Assembly: GCA_900549445.1 (NCBI GenBank)
Contig: UROS01000006.1
Span: 1 to 32,885 of the forward strand
DNA: 32,885 nucleotides
DNA from: an uncultured Porphyromonadaceae bacterium
Lineage (GTDB): Bacteria; Bacteroidota; Bacteroidia; Bacteroidales; Muribaculaceae
Direction of reading: 5' to 3'
Shown: positions 1-7,548 of the stretch, one piece after another
How the letters are laid out: every line of letters begins with the position of its first letter
Position numbering within the stretch: position 1 is the first letter of the stretch
The notes under the pieces: model-generated
Databases searched by the model: none
Told to the model about the DNA's origin: nothing
What the model saw: only the letters and a program-made list of their open reading frames with translations
Program-made: the position numbers and the translations under genes

Positions 1-28
1 GGCAGCGTCAGATGTGTATAAGAGACAG
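1..28. other. Nextera Read-1 transposase adapter remnant (artefact)
   Basis: The first 28 bases match the last 28 bases of the Nextera Read-1 adapter, ending in the 19-bp Tn5 mosaic end AGATGTGTATAAGAGACAG. Genomic sequence begins near base 29. It should be trimmed and not translated with the sigma-factor gene. Confidence 0.97.
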
Positions 29-212
29 TTGCGAGCGCCTCGACGGAGTTGTAGGAGCCGAGTCTGTCGCGTATGGTCCACAGCCGCATGAGGGTATCTT
101 GCGCCACATCGTCGGCAAGGTCGGCTCCTGATTCGGCCGACATTTTCCTTACCATTGCTACGATGCGGTCGCGCAGCGGGGGCGCCATCGTTTCAAACTC
201 TTTGAGATCCAT
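29..212 (-). CDS. ECF-type RNA polymerase sigma factor, N-terminal fragment
   Basis: This is the first 61 codons of a minus-strand gene that runs off the contig. The protein begins MDLKEFETMAPPL and contains DDVAQDTLMRLW followed by IRDRLGSYNSVEAL, which resembles sigma-70 region 2 of Bacteroidota ECF sigma factors (the acidic DD-x-x-QDT-x-x-R-x-W core that contacts core polymerase). Such proteins direct RNA polymerase to a small stress or nutrient regulon. The ATG at 212 is the only good start. Regions 3 and 4 and any downstream anti-sigma gene are lost, so the subfamily cannot be named. It lies downstream of the typA terminator and has its own promoter-like sequence. Confidence 0.8.
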
Positions 213-218
213 ACATTA

Positions 219-249
219 TATAGACGTGCTTTCCTCCGAAACATTACAC
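219..249 (-). promoter_or_regulatory. Possible ECF-type promoter of the sigma gene
   Basis: On the minus strand TGTAAT (243-248) is followed after 16 nt by CGTCTATA (219-226). This resembles ECF-class promoters, whose -35 carries an AAC/AAT element and whose -10 carries CGTC. It would fit autoregulation. The expected start of transcription falls on or next to the ATG at 212, so the mRNA could be nearly leaderless. The reading is inference; no TAnnTTTG box is present. Confidence 0.4.
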
Positions 250-258
250 CTGCGGCGT

Positions 259-299
259 AAAAAAACTTGCAGGCGCGGCGAAAAAATCCGCCGCGCCTG
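259..299 (-). terminator. Intrinsic terminator of typA
   Basis: A perfect 11-bp stem CAGGCGCGGCG (270-280) / CGCCGCGCCTG (289-299) with an 8-nt loop is followed on the minus strand, after four bases, by a run of seven U (259-265). It lies 58 bases beyond the typA stop. Confidence 0.85.
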
Positions 300-357
300 A
301 AGATGACGTCAATGAACTTTGTGTAAGTCTGGAGTTGTTGTTGGAGTTTGGTGTTGC

Positions 358-2154
358 TTATTTGTTGGCGCGCTTGCGCTCGAGTTCGTCGAGTATTATC
401 TTGCGCAGACGCAGATGGTGGGGCGTAACCTCCACGTATTCATCCTCTTTTATATATTCGAGCGCTTCCTCGAGCGAAAAAACGACCGGAGGAATGATGC
501 GGGCCTTGTCGTCGGCGCCGGAAGCGCGCATGTTGGTGAGTTTTTTCGACTTGGTCACGTTTACCACTATGTCGTTGTCCTTGGCGTTTTCGCCCACGAC
601 CTGACCGGCGTAGACCTCTTCCTGGGGGAAGATGAAGAAGCGGCCGCGATCCTGAAGTTTGTCGATGGCGTAAGCGTAGGCGGTTCCGGCCTCCATTGCT
701 ATGAGCGAGCCGTTGGTACGGCGCTCTATGTCGCCCTTCCAGGGCTGATATTCGTGGAAACGGTGGGCCATTATGGCCTCGCCCGCGCTGCCGGTAAGCA
801 CGTTGTTGCGCAGACCTATGATGCCGCGGGAAGGTATGAGGAATTCGAGCATTATGCGGTCGTTCTGGGTAGTCATCGACACCATCTCGCCCTTGCGGCG
901 TGTCACCATGTCGATGATTTTCGACGAGTATTCCTCGGGAACGTTGATGGTGAGGAGCTCAACCGGCTCGCACTTGACGCCGTCGATTTCTTTTACGATT
1001 ACCTGGGGCTGGCCTACCTGAAGCTCGAAGCCCTCGCGGCGCATGGTCTCGATCAGGACGGAGAGGTGAAGCACACCGCGGCCATATACTGTCCATACGT
1101 CCTCGTGATCGGCTTTCGTCACGCGGAGAGCGAGGTTGCGGTCGAGTTCTTTTGTGAGTCGCTCGGCTATGTGGCGGGAAGTGACGTATTTGCCGTCGCG
1201 TCCGAAGAAAGGGGAGTCGTTGATGGTGAAGGTCATCGACATGGTAGGCTCGTCGATGGCAATGCGGGGGAGTGGTTCGGGGTTGTTGATGTCGGCAACG
1301 GTGTCGCCGATTTCAAACCCTTCTATGCCGACGAGCGCGCAGATGTCGCCGCTCTTCACGCTTTCCACTTTCTTGCGGCCCATGCCTTCGAAAACGTGGA
1401 GCTCCTTGATGCGCTGGCGCACGGTCGAGCCGTCTTTCTTACAGAGGGCTATTTCCATGCCCTCGCGGAGTTCGCCGCGGTGCACGCGGCCTATGGCGAT
1501 GCGGCCTACATAGTTGGAGAAGTCGAGCGAGGTGATGAGCATCTGGGCATCGCCCTCGAGGGTTTCCGGTTCGGGAATGTATTTTATGATTGCGTCGAGA
1601 ACGGCGTTGATGTTGTCGGTCGGTTTCTTCCAGTCGTCGCTCATCCAGCCCTGCTTGGCCGAGCCGTAGACGGTGGGGAAGTCGAGCTGTTCTTCTGTGG
1701 CGTCGAGGTTGCACATGAGGTCGAACACCATTTCCTGTACCTCGTCGGGGCGGCAGTTAGGTTTGTCGACTTTGTTGATTACCACTACCGGCTTGAGTCC
1801 CATCTGTATGGCTTTCTGGAGCACGAAGCGTGTCTGGGGCATCGGACCCTCGAAAGCGTCGACGAGCAGCAGGCAGCCGTCGGCCATATTGAGCACTCGC
1901 TCCACCTCGCCGCCGAAATCGGCGTGTCCGGGAGTGTCGATGATGTTGATTTTGTAGCCTCCGTAGTTTATGGATACGTTTTTCGACAGAATGGTTATGC
2001 CTCGTTCGCGCTCAAGGTCGTTGTTGTCGAGTATAAGTTCGCCTGTGGCTTGGTTGTCGCGGAAAAGTTTTCCGGCGAGGAGCATCTTGTCAACGAGTGT
2101 GGTTTTGCCGTGATCGACGTGCGCGATGATGGCTATGTTTCTGAGTTTCTGCAT
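358..2154 (-). CDS. typA: Ribosome-associated GTPase TypA/BipA
   Basis: This encodes a 598-residue translational GTPase of the TypA/BipA family, which binds the 70S ribosome and supports ribosome assembly and stress or cold adaptation. G-domain motifs are clear: AHVDHGKT (about residues 11-18), DTPGH (73-77) and NKVD (127-130), followed by EF-G-like domains and the TypA-specific C-terminal part ending in RKIILDELERKR. The length is normal. A longer in-frame reading exists from a TTG at 2178, but that codon lies inside the -7 box of the promoter. The ATG at 2154, giving MQKLRNIAIIAHVDHGKT, matches the family and leaves a leader of about 16 nt. It is a single-gene unit between its own promoter and terminator. 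Confidence 0.97.
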   Translation of the reverse strand: MQKLRNIAIIAHVDHGKTTLVDKMLLAGKLFRDNQATGELILDNNDLERERGITILSKNVSINYGGYKINIIDTPGHADFGGEVERVLNMADGCLLLVDAFEGPMPQTRFVLQKAIQMGLKPVVVINKVDKPNCRPDEVQEMVFDLMCNLDATEEQLDFPTVYGSAKQGWMSDDWKKPTDNINAVLDAIIKYIPEPETLEGDAQMLITSLDFSNYVGRIAIGRVHRGELREGMEIALCKKDGSTVRQRIKELHVFEGMGRKKVESVKSGDICALVGIEGFEIGDTVADINNPEPLPRIAIDEPTMSMTFTINDSPFFGRDGKYVTSRHIAERLTKELDRNLALRVTKADHEDVWTVYGRGVLHLSVLIETMRREGFELQVGQPQVIVKEIDGVKCEPVELLTINVPEEYSSKIIDMVTRRKGEMVSMTTQNDRIMLEFLIPSRGIIGLRNNVLTGSAGEAIMAHRFHEYQPWKGDIERRTNGSLIAMEAGTAYAYAIDKLQDRGRFFIFPQEEVYAGQVVGENAKDNDIVVNVTKSKKLTNMRASGADDKARIIPPVVFSLEEALEYIKEDEYVEVTPHHLRLRKIILDELERKRANK

Positions 2155-2175
2155 AACGTCTGTAAAATTCGGGTG

Positions 2176-2207
2176 CAAAGTTACTGCTAACTCGCGAAAT
2201 AAGCAAA
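2176..2207 (-). promoter_or_regulatory. typA promoter (Bacteroidota -33/-7)
   Basis: On the minus strand TTTG (2204-2207), a 20-nt spacer and TAACTTTG (2176-2183) match the Bacteroidota primary sigma consensus TTTG-N19/20-TAnnTTTG exactly. Transcription should start near 2170, which settles the typA start at 2154. Confidence 0.88.
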
Positions 2208-2215
2208 TTTTGCAG

Positions 2216-2255
2216 AAAAAAACGCTTCCGGGCGGCTATGGCCCGGAAGCGTTTT
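2216..2255 (-). terminator. Intrinsic terminator of pgk
   Basis: A perfect 15-bp stem (2219-2233 with 2241-2255) and a 7-nt loop are followed on the minus strand by a U-run (about 2216-2222). It lies 25 bases after the pgk stop and directly before the typA promoter. Confidence 0.92.
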
Positions 2256-2280
2256 AAGTGGTCTTGACTATCGGAGGGGA

Positions 2281-3528
2281 TCAGCCTTTCACGGCAGCAA
2301 CTCCGGGAAGAACTTTGCCTTCGATTGCTTCGAGAAGCGCACCGCCGCCTGTGGATACGTAGGAAACGGCGTCGGCGAAGCCGAATTTGTTGATGCAGGC
2401 AACTGAGTCGCCGCCGCCAACGAGCGAGAATGCGCCGTTGTTGGTAGCTTCAACGATGGCTTCGGCGATGATTTTCGAGCCGGTAGCAAAGTTATCCATC
2501 TCAAACACGCCGGCGGGACCGTTCCAGAGGATGGTCTTGGCGGGGAGGATGGCGTTGCAGAAATCGGCAATGGAAGCGGGGCCTATGTCGAGGCCTTCCC
2601 ATCCGTCGGGTATGTTCATTACGGAGCAAACGCGGGTATTGCAGTCGTTTTTGAAGTCGTCGCCGGCAATGCAGTCAGTGCCGAGCACGAGGTTCACGCC
2701 TTTCTCTTTGGCTTTCTTCATGATGTCGAGAGCGAGGTCGAGCTTGTCGGGTTCGCAGAGCGAGTTGCCGATGTTGCCGCCCTGAGCCTTTGCGAAGGTG
2801 TAGGTCATGCCGCCGCAGAGGATGAGGTTGTCGACTTTGTCGAGAAGGTTTTCGATAATGCCGATTTTGGTCGATACCTTAGAGCCGCCCATGATGGCGG
2901 TGAAGGGGCGCTTGATGTCCTTGAGTATATTGTCGACGGCCTTCACTTCCTTTTCCATGAGGTAGCCGAGCATCTTATGGTCGGCGTCGAAGAAGTCGGC
3001 GATCACGGCTGTAGATGCGTGGCGGCGGTGAGCGGTGCCGAATGCGTCGTTAACATAAACGTCGGCATAGCTTGCAAGATGTTTTGCAAATTCTTTCTGA
3101 CGTTCTTTCATTTCTTTCTTGGCAGCGTCGTAACCGGGGTCTGCTTTGTCGATTCCCACGGGTTTGCCTTCCTCCTCGGGATAGAAACGGAGGTTTTCGA
3201 GCAGGAGCACCTGACCGGGCTTGAGATCCTTTGCCATTTCGTCGGCTTTCATGCAGTCGTCGGCGAACTCGACTTCTGTTCCGAGAGCCGTGGCAACTGC
3301 GTCTTTAATCTGACCGAGCGACATTTTGGGGTTGACCTTGCCTTTGGGTTTGCCCATGTGGCTCATGATGATGAGGCTGCCGCCGTCGGCGAGAATCTTC
3401 TTCAGGGTGGGAAGAGCGCCGCGGATACGGGTATCGTCGGTAATGTTACCGTTTTCATCGAGGGGTACATTGAAGTCCACTCTCACAATTGCCTTTTTGC
3501 CGGCAAAGTTGAACTGATCGATGGTCAT
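2281..3528 (-). CDS. pgk: Phosphoglycerate kinase
   Basis: This encodes a 415-residue phosphoglycerate kinase, which interconverts 1,3-bisphosphoglycerate + ADP and 3-phosphoglycerate + ATP in glycolysis. The N-terminal substrate-binding segment VRVDFNVPL and the SHMGKPKGK segment are present, as are the IMGGSKVSTKIG region and the C-terminal nucleotide-binding GGGDSVACI. A charged insertion near residues 125-150 (GIDKADPGYDAAKKEMKERQ) precedes the YVNDAFGTAHRRHAS motif; from memory this insertion is usual in Bacteroidales enzymes. The ATG at 3528 fits the family N-terminus. It is monocistronic, with a promoter at 3577-3608 and a strong terminator. Confidence 0.98.
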   Translation of the reverse strand: MTIDQFNFAGKKAIVRVDFNVPLDENGNITDDTRIRGALPTLKKILADGGSLIIMSHMGKPKGKVNPKMSLGQIKDAVATALGTEVEFADDCMKADEMAKDLKPGQVLLLENLRFYPEEEGKPVGIDKADPGYDAAKKEMKERQKEFAKHLASYADVYVNDAFGTAHRRHASTAVIADFFDADHKMLGYLMEKEVKAVDNILKDIKRPFTAIMGGSKVSTKIGIIENLLDKVDNLILCGGMTYTFAKAQGGNIGNSLCEPDKLDLALDIMKKAKEKGVNLVLGTDCIAGDDFKNDCNTRVCSVMNIPDGWEGLDIGPASIADFCNAILPAKTILWNGPAGVFEMDNFATGSKIIAEAIVEATNNGAFSLVGGGDSVACINKFGFADAVSYVSTGGGALLEAIEGKVLPGVAAVKG

Positions 3529-3576
3529 TGATGATTGATATTTAGAAGTTATATGTTAGTTCGGTTATTCAACACG

Positions 3577-3608
3577 CAAAATTAAGGAAATCTTTCCATA
3601 ATTGCAAT
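3577..3608 (-). promoter_or_regulatory. pgk promoter
   Basis: On the minus strand TAATTTTG (3577-3584) matches TAnnTTTG. Exactly 20 nt upstream lies ATTG (3605-3608), a near match to the -33 TTTG. Transcription would start near 3571, giving a leader of about 43 nt. Confidence 0.75.
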
Positions 3609-3727
3609 TAAAATTCTCTAAAATCTTTGGTTATAGGGGAGTTGACATTTTTTAAACTTTATGATGGTTCGCGTGGTTATATTATTATACAAGTTCTGAA
3701 ATGTTTAACTCGACTATTGATATGTTT

Positions 3728-4375
3728 ATGAAAAAGATTTTGGCAGCAGCTGCAATGGCACTCGTATCGGCCGGTGCCTTCGCACAATCCGACATTCTGC
3801 TCGACAATCCGGAAAATGAAATCTATATCGGCGTACGCGCCGGCCTCGACATCTCCTCGGCCACACCTTCGGGCTTCGACAACAGCGCCGGTTTCAGTAT
3901 AGGCGGCATCGTCAACGTTCCGCTCTATAAAAATTTCTATATTGAACCCGGAATAGGCATTTTCTACAATACGGTAGGTGTCGACACCAAGGGGCTGGAA
4001 AGCGAGTATCCCGACGCCGACATCGATGCGTCGCTGCGCTTTCTCGGCGTCAGAATTCCAGTGGTCGCGGGTTATCATTTTGATTTTACACCTGATTTGA
4101 ACGTGGCAGTGTTTACCGGCCCGGAAATGAACATCGGCACTTCGGGCAAATATCATCTCAACGTGAACGGCGAGTCGGGCTCCGAGTCGGTTTACGGTTC
4201 GGGCGGCACGTTCAAGCGTTTCGATATGGACTGGAAATTCGGCGTGGGCGTGAACTACCGTCAATTTCATTTCGACGTTGCCGGCGGTGTCGGCATGATT
4301 GATATTTCAAAGAACATGCCTGGCGAGAAGTTCCGCCTCAACCGCGTGTCGTTCACACTCGGATATAATTTCTGA
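3728..4375 (+). CDS. Outer-membrane beta-barrel protein (porin family)
   Basis: This encodes a 215-residue secreted protein. A signal peptide MKKILAAAAMALVSAGAFAQ is followed by alternating hydrophobic/polar strands (for example IYIGVRAGLDIS, FYIEPGIGIFYN, LRFLGVRIPVVAGYHF) and a C-terminal strand ending SFTLGYNF with terminal Phe, the usual beta-assembly signal. This is the look of the small eight-strand OMP_b-brl type barrels common in Bacteroidota. No specific function is known to me. An upstream in-frame ATG at 3701 exists, but the ATG at 3728 gives the proper signal peptide. It is transcribed divergently from pgk and ends at its own terminator. Confidence 0.85.
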   Translation: MKKILAAAAMALVSAGAFAQSDILLDNPENEIYIGVRAGLDISSATPSGFDNSAGFSIGGIVNVPLYKNFYIEPGIGIFYNTVGVDTKGLESEYPDADIDASLRFLGVRIPVVAGYHFDFTPDLNVAVFTGPEMNIGTSGKYHLNVNGESGSESVYGSGGTFKRFDMDWKFGVGVNYRQFHFDVAGGVGMIDISKNMPGEKFRLNRVSFTLGYNF

Positions 4376-4400
4376 AAAATTGATTCACTTCGATAACTGC

Positions 4401-4440
4401 AGACTGCCGGACAGACGCTGTCCGGCGGTCTTTTTCTTTA
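4401..4440 (+). terminator. Intrinsic terminator of the beta-barrel gene
   Basis: A 14-bp stem AGACTGCCGGACAG (4401-4414) / CTGTCCGGCGGTCT (4418-4431) with one G-U pair and a 3-nt loop is followed by a U-rich tract to 4440. It is 25 bases after the stop codon at 4373-4375. Confidence 0.93.
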
Positions 4441-4468
4441 TGTCGGAACAGGGGTTTGGGCAGGTAGC

Positions 4469-4500
4469 AAAAAAAATTGATTGTCTTCCCGACAACCAAT
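4469..4500 (-). terminator. Intrinsic terminator of the candidate sRNA (and probably recG)
   Basis: A 10-bp stem with one G-U pair (4491-4500 with 4476-4485), a 5-nt loop, and a run of eight U on the minus strand (4469-4476). It is also the first terminator met by transcripts leaving recG. Confidence 0.88.
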
Positions 4501-4535
4501 CTTAGTTAACCTTAAATCTAATACCATGAAAAACA
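4469..4535 (-). ncRNA. Candidate ~65-nt small RNA between recG and the OMP gene
   Basis: The minus strand holds a complete minimal transcription unit: a promoter (4541-4571), about 65 transcribed bases, then an intrinsic terminator (4469-4500). The only ATG inside opens no meaningful reading frame. The transcribed part contains the block CATGGTATTAGATTTAAGG, which I believe recurs in Bacteroidales leaders, but I cannot verify this. It could be an independent sRNA or the tail region for recG read-through. The remainder of this gene-free stretch (4572-4774) shows nothing else I can support. Confidence 0.5.
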
Positions 4536-4540
4536 CATTA

Positions 4541-4571
4541 CAAAAGTACAGGCTTTTTGCCATTTGACAAA
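4541..4571 (-). promoter_or_regulatory. Promoter of the candidate sRNA
   Basis: On the minus strand TTTG (4568-4571), a 19-nt spacer and TACTTTTG (4541-4548) match the Bacteroidota consensus. No gene other than the short unit ending at 4469 lies downstream on this strand before the convergent OMP gene. Confidence 0.75.
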
Positions 4572-4774
4572 CAAAATCTGCAATAAAAATCCGGAATTTA
4601 ACATTATTTTGAGAAATGTGGCACAGATCGCCGTCTGATGCCGCAATTTGATAGCCGGTCGCCTGACGTGGGTTGCATTTTGTCAAAAAGTATACGATGA
4701 AACCGATGTTGCGCAATAACGCCCTGTTAACTGCTGTTAACATATTGGATAACGCGCTGTATTTTAGTGAGTTG

Positions 4775-6865
4775 TCAGGATATTCGGCTCCAGTCTATGA
4801 GTTTGGGAGAGAGTATGCGGAGCTGACTTTCAATAACCCGGTGTTCGGGCAGTGTGAAAGTCGGGTCGGTATCGAGAATATAGTCGGCGGAATCGCGCGC
4901 CAACTGAATGATTTGTCCGTCGGTGGCGAGGTTGGCTATGTGGAGATCAATGGCCACACCGCTCTGCATGGTTCCCTCGATGTCGCCGGGTCCGCGCATG
5001 TGAAGATCAGCCTCTGCTATGGCGAAGCCGTCGGTGGTCGATGTCATAAGCTCGAGCCGTTTGCGGGTTTCTTTCGCGATTTTGCGCTTGGTCATAAGTA
5101 TGCAGTAGCTCTGACCGCTGCCGCGCCCTACGCGGCCGCGGAGCTGATGGAGCTGCGAGAGGCCGAAACGCTCGCTGTTTTCTATGAGCATAGTAGTGGC
5201 GTTGGGAACGTTGACGCCTACCTCAATCACGGTCGTTGCCACGAGTATCCGGGCTTTCCCAGAGGCGAAAAGCCCCATCTGGTAGTCTTTTTCGGCGGGT
5301 TTCATCTGTCCGTGGACGAATGCTACGGTGTAGTCGCGGAAGGTTTCCCGGATTGATTCATAACCCTCTTCGAGCGAGCGGAGTTCGAGTTTTTCGTTTT
5401 CGTGTACGAGCGGATACACGATATACACCTGACGTCCGGCCCGGAGCTGGCGTCCGATACCCTGATAGGTCGAGAAGCGGTCTTCGTCGTAGCGCAGAAG
5501 TGTCACCACCGGCTTTCGTCCCGGCGGGAGTTCGTCGATTACCGACACGCTCAGGTCACCGTAGACGGTCATGGCGAGCGTGCGCGGTATCGGCGTGGCG
5601 GTCATCACCAGCACGTGGGGGGCTATCACGTTTTTCTTCCAGAGGCGTGCGCGCTGCGCCACTCCGAAGCGGTGCTGCTCGTCGATTATCACCAGTCCGA
5701 GATTGTGGAATTTCACGTTGTCCTCGATTACGGCGTGGGTGCCTACGAGAATGTGGAGCGAGCCGTTTTCGAGTTCCTGATGAATGATTTCACGCTGCTT
5801 TCTGGGGGTCGAGCCAGTAAGGAGCCGCACGTTCACGCCCATGGCTGCTACCATGCCGCTGAGAGTTTCGAAATGCTGCGTGGCGAGGATTTCGGTCGGT
5901 GCCATTATGCAGGCCTGAGTGTCGTTGTCGAGCGCAATGAGCATGCAAAGCAGCGCCACGAGTGTCTTGCCGGATCCTACGTCGCCCTGCAGCAGGCGGT
6001 TCATCTGCCTTCCCGAGCCCATGTCGGCCCGGATTTCCCGTATAACTCTCTTCTGGGCGCCTGTAAGTTCGAAAGGCAGGAAATCGTGGTAGAAGGTATT
6101 GAAATACCGTCCGATGCGCTTGAAGCGGAATCCGGCCGTGGCCTCGTTGCGGCGCCGTGTGTAGCGCTGGATGTTGAGCTGAAGATAGAAGAGTTCCTCG
6201 AATTTCAGCCGGAGGCGCGCGCGCTGGAGCTCCTCGTTGCCGGCCGGCATGTGGATGGCGCGTATGGCATCGTAAAGCCCCATGAGGCGGTAGCGGGCTA
6301 TTATGTCGGCGGGGAGGGTCTCGTTAAACCGCTTTACCGACGACAGTACCTGCTTCACCGTCTGCGCGATAAAGCGCGCTGTTATGCCGCGGTTGCGCAG
6401 TTGCTCCGTGAGCGGGTAAACGCCGCGGAATCCGTCGGCAACCGCTACGTTCTGAGGAGTGTCGACCTCAGGATGAACCATGCTCCAGCGGAGGTTGAAC
6501 ATGGTTGGCTTTCCGAATACTATGTATTCCGTGCCGGTGTGGTATGCCTGCTTTATTGCTTTCACACGCCTGAACCACACAACTTCCATGGTGCCGCTCC
6601 CGTCGGTAAACAGTCCTACGAGCCGGAGCTTGGCTCCCTCTCCCTGTTCGGTGAGCGAGATGAACCGGCCTTTTACCTGAACAGTGGGCATTTCACCGCT
6701 GAAATCGCCTATGCGGTAAACGGAGGAACGGTCTATGTAGCTCGTCGGGAAATGGTGGAGCAAGTCGAAGTAGGTTTTCAGACCTAAGTTCTTATCGAGC
6801 AGTTCGGCGCGTTTAGGGCCGATGCCCTTCAGATATTTCAGATCAAGACCTCTCAGGCTGTTCAT
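4775..6865 (-). CDS. recG: ATP-dependent DNA helicase RecG
   Basis: This encodes a 696-residue RecG, the branch-migration helicase that reverses stalled replication forks and processes recombination intermediates. The N-terminal wedge/OB domain (helix-hairpin-helix-like LKGIGPKRAELL at residues 13-24) is followed by the superfamily 2 helicase core: motif I GDVGSGKT (294-301), motif II DEQH (395-398), motif III TATPIPRT (422-429) and motif VI QLRGRVGR (574-581). The length is normal. Its ATG overlaps the ispD stop as ATGA, so it is translationally coupled as the last gene of a three-gene operon. Confidence 0.97.
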   Translation of the reverse strand: MNSLRGLDLKYLKGIGPKRAELLDKNLGLKTYFDLLHHFPTSYIDRSSVYRIGDFSGEMPTVQVKGRFISLTEQGEGAKLRLVGLFTDGSGTMEVVWFRRVKAIKQAYHTGTEYIVFGKPTMFNLRWSMVHPEVDTPQNVAVADGFRGVYPLTEQLRNRGITARFIAQTVKQVLSSVKRFNETLPADIIARYRLMGLYDAIRAIHMPAGNEELQRARLRLKFEELFYLQLNIQRYTRRRNEATAGFRFKRIGRYFNTFYHDFLPFELTGAQKRVIREIRADMGSGRQMNRLLQGDVGSGKTLVALLCMLIALDNDTQACIMAPTEILATQHFETLSGMVAAMGVNVRLLTGSTPRKQREIIHQELENGSLHILVGTHAVIEDNVKFHNLGLVIIDEQHRFGVAQRARLWKKNVIAPHVLVMTATPIPRTLAMTVYGDLSVSVIDELPPGRKPVVTLLRYDEDRFSTYQGIGRQLRAGRQVYIVYPLVHENEKLELRSLEEGYESIRETFRDYTVAFVHGQMKPAEKDYQMGLFASGKARILVATTVIEVGVNVPNATTMLIENSERFGLSQLHQLRGRVGRGSGQSYCILMTKRKIAKETRKRLELMTSTTDGFAIAEADLHMRGPGDIEGTMQSGVAIDLHIANLATDGQIIQLARDSADYILDTDPTFTLPEHRVIESQLRILSPKLIDWSRIS

Positions 6866-7548
6866 TCCTTGATTTTGAGGTATAGGGCGGCGATTTCCAT
6901 GTCGCCGGGATTGGTGACCTTGATGTTGCGGGGCGAGCCCTCAACGAGACGGAGATCTGTGAATCCGGCCGTTTCCATGAGCGAGGCATCGTCGGTGGCG
7001 GTGGGGGAGAAGTGCTCGCGGTAGGCCTGCAGCAGTTTGGCTCCGTTGAAAAACTGGGGAGTCTGTACGGCGCGGAATTGTGAGCGGTCGGTGGCTTCGC
7101 TGGTTCCGTCGGGAAAAATGCGGCGCAGCGAGTCGGTTACTGCCGTGGCGGGAATAGCTCCGTCGGCTCCGTCGGCGATGGCTTCGCTGAGCCGTTCGAT
7201 TACCTTTTTTTCAACCACGGGACGGGCACCGTCGTGAACGCCTATTCTCCCGGTCGTGGCAGCGTCGATGAGCCGCAGGGCATTTCTTACGCTTTCTGCC
7301 CTGCTGCTTCCTCCCCTGGCGATGATTTCAGGCGACGTGAACCCGGCGGCGGTGCACATGTCGAGCCATAGCGGAATCATTGACTCCGACAGCACGAGGA
7401 TGATCTCAGCCGAAGGGTCGGCAAAGCGCAGGCGCTCGATGGTGGTCATCAGCAGCGGGCGCCCTCCGAGAGGGCAGAATTGTTTGGGCATGCCGGCGCC
7501 GAAACGAGAGCCGGTGCCCGCCGCCACTATGATGTTGTAATCGTTCAT
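6862..7548 (-). CDS. ispD: 2-C-methyl-D-erythritol 4-phosphate cytidylyltransferase
   Basis: This encodes a 228-residue IspD, which transfers CMP from CTP to methylerythritol phosphate in the non-mevalonate isoprenoid pathway. The nucleotide-binding loop AAGTGSRFG (about residues 9-17) and PKQF are present, with RGGSSRAESVRNAL, VHDGARPVV and the C-terminal GSPRNIKVTNPGDM motif characteristic of the family. The start overlaps the stop of the zinc-ribbon gene (ATGA), and the end overlaps recG the same way. The product supports undecaprenyl and quinone synthesis. Confidence 0.96.
   Translation of the reverse strand: MNDYNIIVAAGTGSRFGAGMPKQFCPLGGRPLLMTTIERLRFADPSAEIILVLSESMIPLWLDMCTAAGFTSPEIIARGGSSRAESVRNALRLIDAATTGRIGVHDGARPVVEKKVIERLSEAIADGADGAIPATAVTDSLRRIFPDGTSEATDRSQFRAVQTPQFFNGAKLLQAYREHFSPTATDDASLMETAGFTDLRLVEGSPRNIKVTNPGDMEIAALYLKIKE

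Noticed and set aside
319..2190. 623-codon open frame on the plus strand opposite typA
   Set aside because: It is the antisense shadow of a clear TypA gene; composition is unlike a protein and no promoter precedes it. The same holds for long plus-strand frames opposite recG, carB, carA, the M3 peptidase and galE.
4526..4567. 13-codon plus-strand ORF (MKNTLQKYRLFAI) after an AT-rich leader-like sequence
   Set aside because: It looks like the start of a secreted protein but stops at once, and the same bases are the minus-strand promoter and 5' part of the candidate sRNA. Probably chance, though a decayed gene start cannot be excluded.
4438..4743. 101-codon minus-strand frame between recG and the OMP gene
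   Set aside because: It runs through the promoter, the candidate sRNA and its terminator, and shows no domain or signal; better explained by the non-coding unit.
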